DNA of 39,058 bases from an uncultured Myxococcales bacterium (GCA_903919145.1 CAIXGW010000021.1:1-39058), one strand, 5' to 3'. Counted from the stretch's first letter, positions 24,828-34,139 are shown. Numbers and translations are program-made. Notes: generated by a model from the letters alone, not told the origin.

Positions 24828-27800
24828 ATGCGTACACGTCTCTGGATTGCCGCCGTTCTTACCCTGACTCTTGCAACGGCGTGGGGTTGCACTGACGAGA
24901 CGGCCGTTATCGGCGGCGAAGCCGAAGACACGCAAGCCGCCGGCTTGGACGGACTGCTTGGCGACTCGGTGGGCACTGGCGATGGCCAGGGCCAGGATGC
25001 GAGCCAGGGCAGCGATGCCGCACCAGGGACGGATGCTGCGGCGGGGACCGATGCGGCGGCGGGAACCGATGCTGCGGCGGGAACCGATGCTGCGGCGGGA
25101 ACCGATGCTGCGGCGGGAACCGATGCTGCGGCGGGAACCGATGCTGCGGCGGGAACCGATGTTGCGGCAGGCACCGATGCTGGGGCTGACGCCGATGACT
25201 CCAGCGACGCCGCGGTGGACGCTGGCCCCGACGGATCGGTGGACGGTGGCGCTGACGCTGCGACCGATCCCGACGCTGGCCCCGACGCTGGCCCCGACGC
25301 CTCCATGGACGCCGCCACTGACCTTGACTCCGCGACCGACCTCGACGCTGGTCCCGACAGCTCAATGGACGGTGGCGCCGACGCGGCCCCTGACCTAGAC
25401 GGCACTGACCTAGACGGCACTGACCTCGACGCCGGCGCCGACGGCGCGCCTGCGGATGGGCTTGACCTGGATGGGCAATGGAGCGACAGCCTTCCGAGCG
25501 GAGACGTCTCGCCGGATGGCGGCAGTGACGCCGGCAGCGATGGCGCGGCGGACACCGGCTTGCCGCAGTGCGTCACCGCCGGCGACTGCAGCGCTCAGGT
25601 TTGCCAGATCGTCACTTGTGTCAACCAGTTGTGCGTCCAGACCGCCGCCGCCAACGGCAGCCCCTGCCAAGATGGCAATGCCTGCACCAGTGGCGACAGC
25701 TGCGCGGACCAGCAGTGCCAGCCCGGCGGGCCGACCGTCTGTACCGACGGCAAGCCCTGCACCACCGACAGCTGCGACGCCGTGACCGGCTGCGCCTTTC
25801 AGAACACCACGGCTCCCTGCGACGACGGCAACGCCTGCACCGGCGGCGATGCGTGCCAGGAAGGCAGCTGCGCCAGCGGGCCCTCGATTGTCTGCAACGA
25901 CGGCAATCCATGCACCAACGACGGCTGCCAGGTCAGCACCGGCTGCGTCTTTGCCCCCAGCATGAACCCCTGCGACGACGGCAGCTTGTGCACCCAAGGC
26001 GATGTGTGCGCCAGCAGTCAGTGTGTGCCAGGAGCCGCCGTTGTCTGTGACGACAGCAATCCCTGCACCAATGACACCTGCGACCCGGCTGCTGGCTGCA
26101 AGTACACGCCCAACACCGCTAGCTGCAGCGACAACAACGCCTGCACCGCCGGCGACGCCTGCCAAGCCGGCAGCTGCCAGCCGGGCAAGCCGCTGCAGTG
26201 CTCAGACAGCAACCCGTGCACCGACGATTCCTGTGACTTGGTCAAGGGATGCTTGAGCTTGGCCAACACCGCGCCGTGCAGCGACGGCAATGCCTGCACC
26301 GCCGGCGACAGCTGCGCCCAGAGCCAGTGCCTGCCCGGCTCCGCCACCAGCTGCGACGACGCCAACCCTTGCACAACAGACACCTGTGAGCCCAAGCAGG
26401 GCTGCCAGTTCAGCTCCAACAGCCAGCCCTGCAGCGACGGCAACGCCTGCACCAGTGGCGATGGCTGTGTGGGCGGCAATTGCCAAGCGGGCAAGGGTCT
26501 TGTCTGCGAAGACGGCAACCCCTGCACCGATGACTCCTGCGCCCCCGCCAAGGGCTGCAGCTATACCGACAGCACCAAGCCCTGCGACGACGGCAGCGCC
26601 TGCACCAAGGGCGACGTCTGTGACCAGGGCAGCTGCGCGCCCGGCAAGGCTGTGGTCTGCGACGACAACAACCCCTGCACGGCAGACAGTTGCGACGCCG
26701 GCAAGGGCTGTGTCAGTGCCAACAACAGCCAGCCGTGCGAGGACGGCAGCGCCTGTACCTTGGGAGACACCTGCGCCGGCGGCAATTGCACCGCGGGCAA
26801 GCCGGTCAAGTGCACCGACAACAATCCCTGCACCGATGACAGCTGCGACCCCAGCGTCGGCTGCTTCTTTGCCGACAACGTTGCGCCCTGCGATGACAGC
26901 AATGCCTGCACCAAGGGCGATACCTGCAAGTCCGGGGTGTGCGTCGCTGGCATCCCGCCGATCTGCGATGACAAAAACCCTTGCACCACAGAAACCTGTG
27001 ATCCGGCGCAGGGCTGCAAGAACGTCACCAACACCCTCGCCTGCGACGACGGCAGCGCCTGCACCAGCGGCGACGTCTGCGGGGGCGGCAAGTGCCTGAG
27101 CGGCAAGCCCGTGGTCTGCGACGACGCCAATCCCTGCACCACCGACAGCTGCAACCCAGAGAACGGCTGCGCTTTTGCCGCCTCGACCGCCCAGTGCGAA
27201 GACGGCAACGCCTGCACCAGCGGCGACACTTGCAAGGCCGGCTCTTGCGCCTCCGGCAGCGCCAAGAGCTGCGACGACGGCAACGACTGCACCAGCGATT
27301 CCTGCGATCCGGCCAAAGGATGTGTCAATTCAGCCAACTCGCTGGCCTGCGATGACGGCAGCGCCTGCACCGTCAGCGATGCCTGCAAGGGCGGCGCGTG
27401 CAGCGCCGGCAAGCCGCTGGTCTGCAACGACGGCAACGGCTGCACCGCTGACACTTGCGACCCCAAGAGCGGCTGCAGCGCCGTGCCGACCACCGAAAAG
27501 TGCGACGACGGCAACCTTTGCAGCGTTGGCGATGCCTGCAAGGGCGGCGTCTGCCTGGCGGGCGCGCCGACCAACTGCGACGACGGCAACCTGTGCACCC
27601 TGGACAGCTGCGACGCCGCTCAGGGCTGCAAGGCCACGCCCAGTACCTGGCCCTGCGACGACGGCAACGTCTGCACCCTGGGCGACGCGTGCAAGGCCGG
27701 CGCCTGCACCCCCGGCAAGAGCCTGACCTGTTTTGACGGCAACGCCTGCACCGACGACAGCTGCGATCCGCAAAACGGCTGCGCTTTTGCAGACAATACC

Positions 27801-28847
27801 AAGTCGTGCAAGGACTTCAACGCCTGCACCGGCCCCGACGCCTGCAGCAAAGGCGTTTGTGCTGGCGCCGTGGTCACCTGCGACGACAAGAACCCTTGCA
27901 CCACGGACTACTGCGACGGCCAGAAGGGCTGCCAGACCGTAGACAACGTCTTGAGCTGCGACGACGGCACGGTCTGCACCAAGAGCGACGTCTGCAGCGC
28001 CGGAAAGTGCGCCGGGCAGGGCATTTCTTGCGACGACGGCAATCCCTGCACCACCGACAGCTGCGACCCGGTCAAGGGCTGCCAGCATCCTGCCCAACCC
28101 GATGGCACCACCTGCGGCACCGGCGGCGGCGGCGTCTGCGTGGCCGGCACCTGCAGCTTGGGCAGCAGCCTCAACCCGGCGCTTTCGTGCCTGCAGATCC
28201 TTACCACCTTGCCAGCCAGCAAGAGTGGCGTCTATTTCCTTACTTACGGCAGCGGCGCCAGCAAGGTCGTCTATGAGGCCTACTGCGACATGACGACCCA
28301 GGGCGGCGGCTGGACGCTGGTAGTCAAGGCCGACGGCGCCAAGGCCACCTTTGGCTACGCCGGTGGGCAGTGGACCAGCACCGCCACCTACAACGCCAAT
28401 TTCCCCAGCTTGGACGCCAACGAAGCCAAGCTTGCCGGCTACGCGACCTTGGCCACCAAAGAAGTGCTGCTGGGCGCCAAGGTCGGCGCGACCACCAACT
28501 ACCTGTCTTTGCCGGTGGTGGCCACCTCGCTGCACGCGCTGCTCTCTGGCGGCAACTACACGGCCACTTCGGCCGGCCGCCTGGCCTGGAAGGCGTTGAT
28601 GACCGGCTCTTCGCTGCAGCAGAACTGCAACAGAGAGGGCTTTAACACCCAGGTCGGCGGCTGGATCACCTGCCGGATGGGCATCATTGCCAACCAAGAG
28701 AACGACTGCAATTCGCCCGACTCCTACCTGGGCATCGGCTGCACTGGCGGCACCGCCTTCACCAGCGGCAACTACGCCAATGGCAGCTGGTCGCCCGACA
28801 ACGGGGCCGCCAATTTCGCAGCGTTTGCCCACGTTTTTGTGCGCTGA
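24828..28847 (+). CDS. Giant Cys-rich repeat lipoprotein with C-terminal fibrinogen-like domain
   Basis: The 1339-residue protein has a signal peptide ending TAWGC (lipidated C21, a slightly atypical lipobox). Residues 22-245 are an acidic Ala/Gly/Asp/Thr linker that includes eight DAAAGT-type repeats. Residues of about 245-1095 hold 32 Cys modules that alternate strictly between x-D-G-N-A-C-T-x-G-D-x-C and C-D-D-x-N-P-C-T-x-D-S-C-D-x(3)-G-C. The final 225 or so residues resemble a fibrinogen C-terminal/intelectin-like fold: GVYFLTYGS, YEAYCDMTTQGGGWTLVVK, and a C-terminal NCNREGF...SPDNGAANFAAFAHVFVR region. In animals such domains bind glycans or acetyl groups. The layout is a lipid anchor, a long stalk and a possible recognition tip. 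The natural ligand is unknown. Confidence 0.9.
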   Translation: MRTRLWIAAVLTLTLATAWGCTDETAVIGGEAEDTQAAGLDGLLGDSVGTGDGQGQDASQGSDAAPGTDAAAGTDAAAGTDAAAGTDAAAGTDAAAGTDAAAGTDAAAGTDVAAGTDAGADADDSSDAAVDAGPDGSVDGGADAATDPDAGPDAGPDASMDAATDLDSATDLDAGPDSSMDGGADAAPDLDGTDLDGTDLDAGADGAPADGLDLDGQWSDSLPSGDVSPDGGSDAGSDGAADTGLPQCVTAGDCSAQVCQIVTCVNQLCVQTAAANGSPCQDGNACTSGDSCADQQCQPGGPTVCTDGKPCTTDSCDAVTGCAFQNTTAPCDDGNACTGGDACQEGSCASGPSIVCNDGNPCTNDGCQVSTGCVFAPSMNPCDDGSLCTQGDVCASSQCVPGAAVVCDDSNPCTNDTCDPAAGCKYTPNTASCSDNNACTAGDACQAGSCQPGKPLQCSDSNPCTDDSCDLVKGCLSLANTAPCSDGNACTAGDSCAQSQCLPGSATSCDDANPCTTDTCEPKQGCQFSSNSQPCSDGNACTSGDGCVGGNCQAGKGLVCEDGNPCTDDSCAPAKGCSYTDSTKPCDDGSACTKGDVCDQGSCAPGKAVVCDDNNPCTADSCDAGKGCVSANNSQPCEDGSACTLGDTCAGGNCTAGKPVKCTDNNPCTDDSCDPSVGCFFADNVAPCDDSNACTKGDTCKSGVCVAGIPPICDDKNPCTTETCDPAQGCKNVTNTLACDDGSACTSGDVCGGGKCLSGKPVVCDDANPCTTDSCNPENGCAFAASTAQCEDGNACTSGDTCKAGSCASGSAKSCDDGNDCTSDSCDPAKGCVNSANSLACDDGSACTVSDACKGGACSAGKPLVCNDGNGCTADTCDPKSGCSAVPTTEKCDDGNLCSVGDACKGGVCLAGAPTNCDDGNLCTLDSCDAAQGCKATPSTWPCDDGNVCTLGDACKAGACTPGKSLTCFDGNACTDDSCDPQNGCAFADNTKSCKDFNACTGPDACSKGVCAGAVVTCDDKNPCTTDYCDGQKGCQTVDNVLSCDDGTVCTKSDVCSAGKCAGQGISCDDGNPCTTDSCDPVKGCQHPAQPDGTTCGTGGGGVCVAGTCSLGSSLNPALSCLQILTTLPASKSGVYFLTYGSGASKVVYEAYCDMTTQGGGWTLVVKADGAKATFGYAGGQWTSTATYNANFPSLDANEAKLAGYATLATKEVLLGAKVGATTNYLSLPVVATSLHALLSGGNYTATSAGRLAWKALMTGSSLQQNCNREGFNTQVGGWITCRMGIIANQENDCNSPDSYLGIGCTGGTAFTSGNYANGSWSPDNGAANFAAFAHVFVR
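25032..25175 (+). repeat. Eight tandem 18-bp repeats encoding DAAAGT
   Basis: The unit GATGCTGCGGCGGGAACC occurs eight times head to tail, starting in frame at 25032. Five central copies are identical and the end copies carry single-base changes (the last encodes DVAAGT). The unit is six codons long, so slippage would lengthen or shorten the acidic linker behind the lipid anchor without breaking the frame. Confidence 0.95.
25560..28115 (+). repeat. Coding array of 32 alternating Cys modules (lipoprotein 2)
   Basis: Sixteen A/B pairs, each near 40 codons, form an unbroken array. In type A the last Cys pair follows G-D (C-T-x-G-D-x-C). In type B it follows D-S (C-T-x-D-S-C-D-P) and ends with K-G-C. 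The even Cys number per module fits disulfide-closed units, and the conserved Asp/Asn positions suggest bound calcium. This is inferred from composition. Confidence 0.85.
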
Positions 28848-28858
28848 GACCGGCCACC

Positions 28859-30421
28859 GTGTCCGAGCCCCTCCCGCCGCAAATTGTCCTGGCGACGCTG
28901 AACGCCAAGTACTTTCACGCCTCGCTGGGCTTGCGCTATCTCATGGCCAACCTGGGCGAGCTGCAGCCCAGCGCCGTGTTGCGCGAATTCACCATCCACG
29001 ACCGGCCGGCCGACATTGCCGAGCAGCTGTTGGCCGAGCAGCCGCGGATCATTGGCCTTGGCGTCTATGTCTGGAACGCCGAGCAGACGCGGGCTCTGGT
29101 CGACGTCCTCAAGCAAGTCGCCCCGCAGACCGTGGTGGTCCTGGGCGGGCCGGAAGTCAGCCATGAATGGCAAGGGCAGCCTGTGGTGGCGGCGGCCGAT
29201 TACGTGGTCACCGGCCAGGCCGACCTGGCGTTTGCCCAGCTGTGCCGCGCCATTCTGGCTGGTCAGCCGCCCGGCGAAAAAGTCATTGCTGCAGGCGAGG
29301 TGGCCCTGGACCAGCTGCAGCTGCCCTATGCCTGGTATTCTGAGCAGGACATCGCCCATCGCCTGATCTACGTCGAAGCGTCGCGCGGCTGCCCGTTCAA
29401 GTGCGAGTTCTGCCTTTCGGCGCTGGACCGCACCGCGGTGCCGTTTGAGCTGGACCGCATCTTGGCAGAGCTGGCGGAGCTGTACCGGCGCGGCGTGCGC
29501 CACTTCAAGTTTGTCGACCGCACCTTCAACCTCAGCCCGACGACCGGCCGGCGGATCTTGGAGTTTTTTCTAGAGCGGCTGGTCCCAGAGCTATTCTTGC
29601 ACTTTGAGCTGGTGCCGGATCGCTTGCCGGCGGGCTTGCGCGAGCTGCTGGTGCAGTTTCCGGCCGGGGTGCTGCAGCTGGAAATCGGCATCCAGTCGCT
29701 GCAGCCAGAGGTCCAGCAGCGCATCAGCCGCCGCCAAGACGACGAGCAGACCTTTGAAAACCTGCTGTGGCTGCGCACCTTTACCAAAGCCCACCTGCAC
29801 GTCGACCTCATTGCCGGGCTGCCGGGCGAGACCATGGCGCAATTTGGCGCTGGCTTTGACCGGCTGGTAGCACTGGATCCCCAAGAGATTCAGGTAGGCA
29901 TCCTCAAGCGGCTGCGCGGGGCGCCAATTGCCCGCCACACCCAGGCGTTTGCGCTGCGGTTTGACCCGGCTCCGCCCTACCAGGTCTTGAGCACATCGAC
30001 CTGGCCCTTTGCCGACCTGCAGCGGCTGGGCCGGCTGGCGCGCTACTGGGATTTGATTGGCAACTCGGGGCGCTTTGCCGAAACCAAGTCATTGATCCTG
30101 GGCGACCAGCCCTTTGCGCGCATGCTGGCCCTGAGCGACTGGCTGTTTGCCGAGATCGGCCAGACCCACCAGATCGCGCTGGAGCGGCTGTTTCGCCTGC
30201 TGAGCCGCGGCCTGGTAGAGGCTTTGGGCCTGGACCAGCAGCAAGCGCGAGCGGTTCTGGCCAGCGACTACGGGCGCAGCGGTCTGCGCGGCACGCCAGC
30301 GGAGCTCGGCTTGGCCAAGACGGCCGTTACAGCCCCCGGCGGGCGGCGCGGCGCTGACCGCCAGCGTCGGCATTTGCGAGTTGCCGGCCCAGGAACCGCC
30401 GCCGAAGAGGGCCACCCGTAG
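28859..30421 (+). CDS. B12-binding-domain radical SAM protein (DUF4080-like C-terminus)
   Basis: The 520-residue protein starts at a GTG (28859), 11 bases after the lipoprotein stop. Residues 1-140 form a cobalamin-binding-like Rossmann domain (VLATLNAKYFHASLGLRYLM, IIGLGVYVWN, VVVLGGPEVSHE). The radical SAM motif is CPFKCEFC (C178, C182, C185), followed by FKFVDRTFNLSP and LQLEIGIQSLQPEV. The C-terminal part (FAETKSLIL, DYGRSGLRGTP, RQRRHL) resembles DUF4080 proteins. The reaction is unknown. Relatives with this architecture include methyltransferases and ring-forming enzymes. The last 50 residues look basic and unusual, but the RQRRHL ending fits the family, so I see no clear frameshift. 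Confidence 0.85.
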   Translation: MSEPLPPQIVLATLNAKYFHASLGLRYLMANLGELQPSAVLREFTIHDRPADIAEQLLAEQPRIIGLGVYVWNAEQTRALVDVLKQVAPQTVVVLGGPEVSHEWQGQPVVAAADYVVTGQADLAFAQLCRAILAGQPPGEKVIAAGEVALDQLQLPYAWYSEQDIAHRLIYVEASRGCPFKCEFCLSALDRTAVPFELDRILAELAELYRRGVRHFKFVDRTFNLSPTTGRRILEFFLERLVPELFLHFELVPDRLPAGLRELLVQFPAGVLQLEIGIQSLQPEVQQRISRRQDDEQTFENLLWLRTFTKAHLHVDLIAGLPGETMAQFGAGFDRLVALDPQEIQVGILKRLRGAPIARHTQAFALRFDPAPPYQVLSTSTWPFADLQRLGRLARYWDLIGNSGRFAETKSLILGDQPFARMLALSDWLFAEIGQTHQIALERLFRLLSRGLVEALGLDQQQARAVLASDYGRSGLRGTPAELGLAKTAVTAPGGRRGADRQRRHLRVAGPGTAAEEGHP

Positions 30422-30479
30422 CTGGGCAGCGGCGCTGCTTGCCGTTGGACCGGCAGGTGAGCCGCGGCTGCGGAACCTT

Positions 30480-30500
30480 GCCGCCCAGGCCCCGGGCGGC
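30480..30500. other. GC hairpin in the gap before the metallophosphoesterase
   Basis: GCCGCCC at 30480-30486 pairs with GGGCGGC at 30494-30500 around a 7-base loop, 59 bases after the radical SAM stop. No T-run follows. An AT-richer patch with TATAAA at 30525-30530 comes next and could be a -10 element of the phosphoesterase promoter, though I see no good -35. Confidence 0.35.
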
Positions 30501-30635
30501 CGGGGCAAATGGCCAAGGGATGCCTATAAACTATTGGAATAGCGTTAGATTGTGGCGCGCGACGCGGATTTGCGAGACAGCCCGGCGCTTTCTGCTACGC
30601 TGCCTTGACCGCGCGGAGACAGCGGCCAGCGAGCC

Positions 30636-32057
30636 ATGCAGACCCTAGTCATAAGCGACCTGCATCTGTCGGACGCCGAGCCCGTGGACCCCAAGCGGCC
30701 GCTGTGGCGGGCGTTTCGCCGCAGCGAGTACTTTGTCGATAGCGACGTCATCGCCCTGGTGCGCCACGCATGCGCCCAGGCAGAAAGCGCCGGAGACAAG
30801 CTTGAGCTGGTCCTCAACGGCGACGTCCTGGACTTTGACCCGGTCATGAAGGTGCCAGAGGAGGTGGTGTCGCCGCTGCACTGGCTGGCCCACCTGCGCG
30901 GCATGGGCACCGCCGAGTGGATGAGCGTGTTCAAGGTTGAGCAAATCCTTAGGGACCACGTGCAGTTGTTTGCCGAGCTGGGCGATGTGGCGCGGCGCGG
31001 CCATCAGCTGGTGTTTGTCCTGGGCAACCACGACTTGGAGCTGTGCTGGCCGGCCGTGCAGGACCGGGTGCGCAAGGCACTGGCGCTGCAAAGCGAGTTT
31101 CAGGTCAACGTGCGCTTCTGCGAGTGGTTTTTTCTGTCAGAGGGCGACGCCTTTATCAGCCACGGCCACTTGTTTGACCCCTACTGCACGCTGTCTGACC
31201 CCTTGCACCCGCACATCAGCATTGGCGGCGAGCCGCGGGTGCGTCTGCCCTTTGGCGAGGTGGCCAACCGCTACATGCTTAATGGAATGGGCTATTTCAA
31301 CCCGCACGCCTCGCAGAACTACATCATGAACGCCTGGCAGTACGTGGTGTTCTTCTTTCGCTACATGGTGCGGGCCCAGCCGCTGCTGCTGTGGACGTGG
31401 CTGTGGTCGGCGACGGTGACCCTGGTCATCACCTTTGCCGAATTCCTTAGACCGCCGCTGCGCGATCCGCTGATGGTCGAAGAGAAGGTGGCCGGCATCG
31501 CTGAGAGGGCCCAGGCTACCCCGGCGATGGTGCGCCAGCTGGCGGCGGCGTCCGAGCCCTCGGCCTGCACCAATCCTCTAATGATTGCCCGGGAATTGTG
31601 GCTGGATCGCGCCCTGCTGTTCCTGGGCATGGTCTACTTGGCGTGGTACGCGGTCTTGACCGTCAACTTTGTCTTTCCGATCAGCCCGTGGTGGTTCCTG
31701 CTGCCGGTGACCGGGGCTTTCCCTTTCTTCTTGCAGTATTCATTTCAGGTCAAGCCAGAGACCTTCTCCAAACCCCTGATCGACGAGGCGCGCGCCAGCT
31801 GGATCGCCCGCATCACCGGGGCCAGGCTGGCGGTGGTCGGCCACACCCACGCGCCCGAACTCAAGCAGATCGGGCCGTTGAAAGTGTGCAATGAGGGCTT
31901 TTGGTCGCCGGCTTTCAGCGACCCGCAGTGCCTGCGCCGCATCGGCACCCAGTCTTTCGCCCGCATCACCGGCGAGCAGGGCCAGCGCGAGCTCGAGCTG
32001 TGGGAGTGGCCGCCCGGGGCCACCGAGCCGCGACTGCTGCCTCAGACGCCCGCCTGA
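30636..32057 (+). CDS. Calcineurin-like metallophosphoesterase with inserted membrane helices
   Basis: The 473-residue protein shows all dimetal motifs in order: ISDLHL (residues 6-11), NGDVLDF (near 66), LGNHDLE (near 130), SHGHLFDP (near 173) and GHTHAPEL (near 400). Between the fourth and fifth motifs are about three hydrophobic helices (LLLWTWLWSATVTLVITFAEF; ALLFLGMVYLAWYAVLTVNF; PWWFLLPVTGAFPFFLQYSF). The catalytic fold is thus interrupted by a membrane insert. UDP-diacylglucosamine hydrolases (LpxH) share the motif set but not the insert. The likely substrate is a phosphoester or pyrophosphate at the membrane, possibly lipid-linked. It is preceded by a 214-base gap. Confidence 0.85.
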   Translation: MQTLVISDLHLSDAEPVDPKRPLWRAFRRSEYFVDSDVIALVRHACAQAESAGDKLELVLNGDVLDFDPVMKVPEEVVSPLHWLAHLRGMGTAEWMSVFKVEQILRDHVQLFAELGDVARRGHQLVFVLGNHDLELCWPAVQDRVRKALALQSEFQVNVRFCEWFFLSEGDAFISHGHLFDPYCTLSDPLHPHISIGGEPRVRLPFGEVANRYMLNGMGYFNPHASQNYIMNAWQYVVFFFRYMVRAQPLLLWTWLWSATVTLVITFAEFLRPPLRDPLMVEEKVAGIAERAQATPAMVRQLAAASEPSACTNPLMIARELWLDRALLFLGMVYLAWYAVLTVNFVFPISPWWFLLPVTGAFPFFLQYSFQVKPETFSKPLIDEARASWIARITGARLAVVGHTHAPELKQIGPLKVCNEGFWSPAFSDPQCLRRIGTQSFARITGEQGQRELELWEWPPGATEPRLLPQTPA

Positions 32058-32126
32058 GGTAGCTCGCGGCGGCAGTTCGTGGCATCCTTCTGCGCCGCGG
32101 CCGTAGATGGCCAGCGCGAGGGCCCC

Positions 32127-34100
32127 ATGGCGATGAACATCCAGCAAATTGGCGCCAACACCCTGCGCGGCTTGGCGATTGATGCGATCCAGGCCGCCAA
32201 CTCTGGCCATCCCGGCATGCCGATGGGCATGGCCGACGTCGCCTACGTGCTGTGGTCCGAATTCCTCAGCTTTGACCCAAGCATGCCCAGCTGGCCCGAC
32301 CGCGACCGCTTTCTGCTGTCTGCCGGCCACGGATCCATGCTGCAGTACGCGCTGTTGCATCTGTTTGGCTATGATCTAAGCCTAGAGGATCTCAAGCAAT
32401 TCCGTCAGCTGCACAGCAAGACCCCGGGCCACCCAGAGTATGGCCACACCGTGGGCGTAGAGACCACCACCGGGCCGCTGGGGCAGGGCTTAGCCAATGG
32501 TGTGGGCATCGCGCTGGCAGAGGCGCGGCAGCGCCAGGAATTTGGCCAGGACCTGGTGGATCACTGGACCTGGGTCATTGCCGGCGATGGCTGCATGCAA
32601 GAAGGCGTGGCCAGCGAGGCCGCTTCTCTGGCCGGTCACTGGGGCCTGGAGCGGCTGGTGGTCCTGTATGACAGCAACCACATCAGCATCGACGGGCACA
32701 CCGATCTCGCCTTTACCGAAGACGTGGCGATGCGCTTTGAGGCTTATGGCTGGCGGGTGCTGCTGGCCGAAGGCCACGACCTCAAAGAGATTCGCTCGGC
32801 CCTTGCTGAGGCGCGCCAGCCTTGCGGCCAGCCGACGCTGGTGATTTGCCAGACCACCATCGGCTTTGGCTCGCCCAAGCTGGCCGGCTCGCACAAGGTC
32901 CACGGCGCCCCGCTGGGCCCAGACGAAGTCAAGGCCACCAAGCTCAAGCTGGGTCTTGATCCAGAACAGTTTTTTGCGGTAGCGCCGGAAGCCGTGCGCC
33001 ACGCCCGCGCCAAGAACCCAGAGCGGCTGGCCAAGCGCCAGGCCTGGGAGAAGCGCGCCCTCAGCGCCCAAGGTCAGAAGCTGCTGGCCCTCTTGCAGCC
33101 CATCTCGGCCGGCCAGCTTGACGCGGTGGTCTGGCCGACCCAGGCCGAGGGCGCCCAGCTGTCTACCCGCAAAGCCGGCGAGCAGGTCCTGACGGCCCTG
33201 GGCAAGCAGCTTCCCCAGCTGTTTTGCGGCGCCGCGGACCTGGGCCACTCGACGTTTGCGGTGCTGCCGGGAGAGAAGTCCGTCCAGCGCGACAACTACC
33301 TGGGGCGCAATGTCCACTGGGGCATCCGCGAGCACGCCATGGGCTCCATCGCCAACGGCTTGGCGGTGTCGGGCGGCCACTTGCCAATTGTCTCGACTTT
33401 CCTGGTGTTTCACGACTACATGCGCCCAGCGGTGCGGCTGTCGGCGCTGATGGGGCTGCAGGTCGGCTACGTGTACACCCACGACTCGGTCTTTGTTGGC
33501 GAAGACGGCCCGACCCATCAGCCGGTCGAGACTCTGGCGGCGATGCGCGTGATCCCCGGCTTGGTGACGCTGCGCCCCGCCGACCTGGCCGAGACCTGCG
33601 CCGCCTACAGGCTGCTGTGCGAGCGGACCAAGGCGCCGACGGCGCTGGCTCTGACCCGCCAGAACCTTCCGGAATTGCCGCGTCCGGCCGGCCTGGACCT
33701 GGCGGCGGCGCTGGGGCAGGGGGGCTACGTTCTGCGCGCCGAGACGCTGCCACTGCAGGTGGTGCTGGCCGCCAGCGGCTCTGAGGTCCACCTGGCCATG
33801 GCGGCGCAGGCCGAGCTCGAAGGGGCGGGCATTGGCGCGCGGGTGGCCTCCATGCCTTCCTTGGAGCTTTTTGACGCGCAGCCGCTGAGCTACCGCGATC
33901 AGGTCCTGCCGCCAAGCGCGCCGGTGGTGACCATCGAAGCCGGATCGACCCAGCCATGGCGGCACTTGGCCGGGCGCAGCGGCGCGTGCATCGGCATTGA
34001 CAGCTTCGGCGCCTCCGCGCCAGACAAAGTCCTGGCCAAGCACTTTGGCCTGACCGTGGCCAACGTTGTCCAGGTGGCGCGTCAAGTCGTTGTTGCGTAA
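32127..34100 (+). CDS. tkt: Transketolase
   Basis: The 657-residue thiamine-diphosphate enzyme starts at the ATG at 32127, preceded by GAGG; an ATG at 32133 is also possible. It transfers two-carbon units between sugar phosphates in the pentose phosphate and Calvin pathways. Visible motifs are NSGHPGMPMGMAD and LSAGHGSMLQYALLHLFGY at the N-terminus, GDGCMQEG with VVLYDSN for the Mg-ThDP site (near residues 153-181), and GIREHAMGSIANG with the catalytic Glu near 401. HDSVFVGEDGPTHQPVE follows, the phosphate-binding and active-site segment. The length is normal. Aspartase follows 39 bases downstream and may be co-transcribed. Confidence 0.96.
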   Translation: MAMNIQQIGANTLRGLAIDAIQAANSGHPGMPMGMADVAYVLWSEFLSFDPSMPSWPDRDRFLLSAGHGSMLQYALLHLFGYDLSLEDLKQFRQLHSKTPGHPEYGHTVGVETTTGPLGQGLANGVGIALAEARQRQEFGQDLVDHWTWVIAGDGCMQEGVASEAASLAGHWGLERLVVLYDSNHISIDGHTDLAFTEDVAMRFEAYGWRVLLAEGHDLKEIRSALAEARQPCGQPTLVICQTTIGFGSPKLAGSHKVHGAPLGPDEVKATKLKLGLDPEQFFAVAPEAVRHARAKNPERLAKRQAWEKRALSAQGQKLLALLQPISAGQLDAVVWPTQAEGAQLSTRKAGEQVLTALGKQLPQLFCGAADLGHSTFAVLPGEKSVQRDNYLGRNVHWGIREHAMGSIANGLAVSGGHLPIVSTFLVFHDYMRPAVRLSALMGLQVGYVYTHDSVFVGEDGPTHQPVETLAAMRVIPGLVTLRPADLAETCAAYRLLCERTKAPTALALTRQNLPELPRPAGLDLAAALGQGGYVLRAETLPLQVVLAASGSEVHLAMAAQAELEGAGIGARVASMPSLELFDAQPLSYRDQVLPPSAPVVTIEAGSTQPWRHLAGRSGACIGIDSFGASAPDKVLAKHFGLTVANVVQVARQVVVA

Positions 34101-34139
34101 CAGCTTGATCGGTATGGGTAGTTTTCGCAGGAGTTTGCC

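Noticed and set aside
25410..28832. Long minus-strand open frames opposite the second Cys-rich lipoprotein (25410-26165, 26561-27598, 27330-28832)
   Set aside because: Same cause: they copy the module period in antisense and show no recognisable domain or start signals.
30270..30421. Possible frameshift at the end of the B12-type radical SAM gene
   Set aside because: The end looks unusually basic, but DYGRSGLRGTP and RQRRHL fit the expected family C-terminus in one frame.
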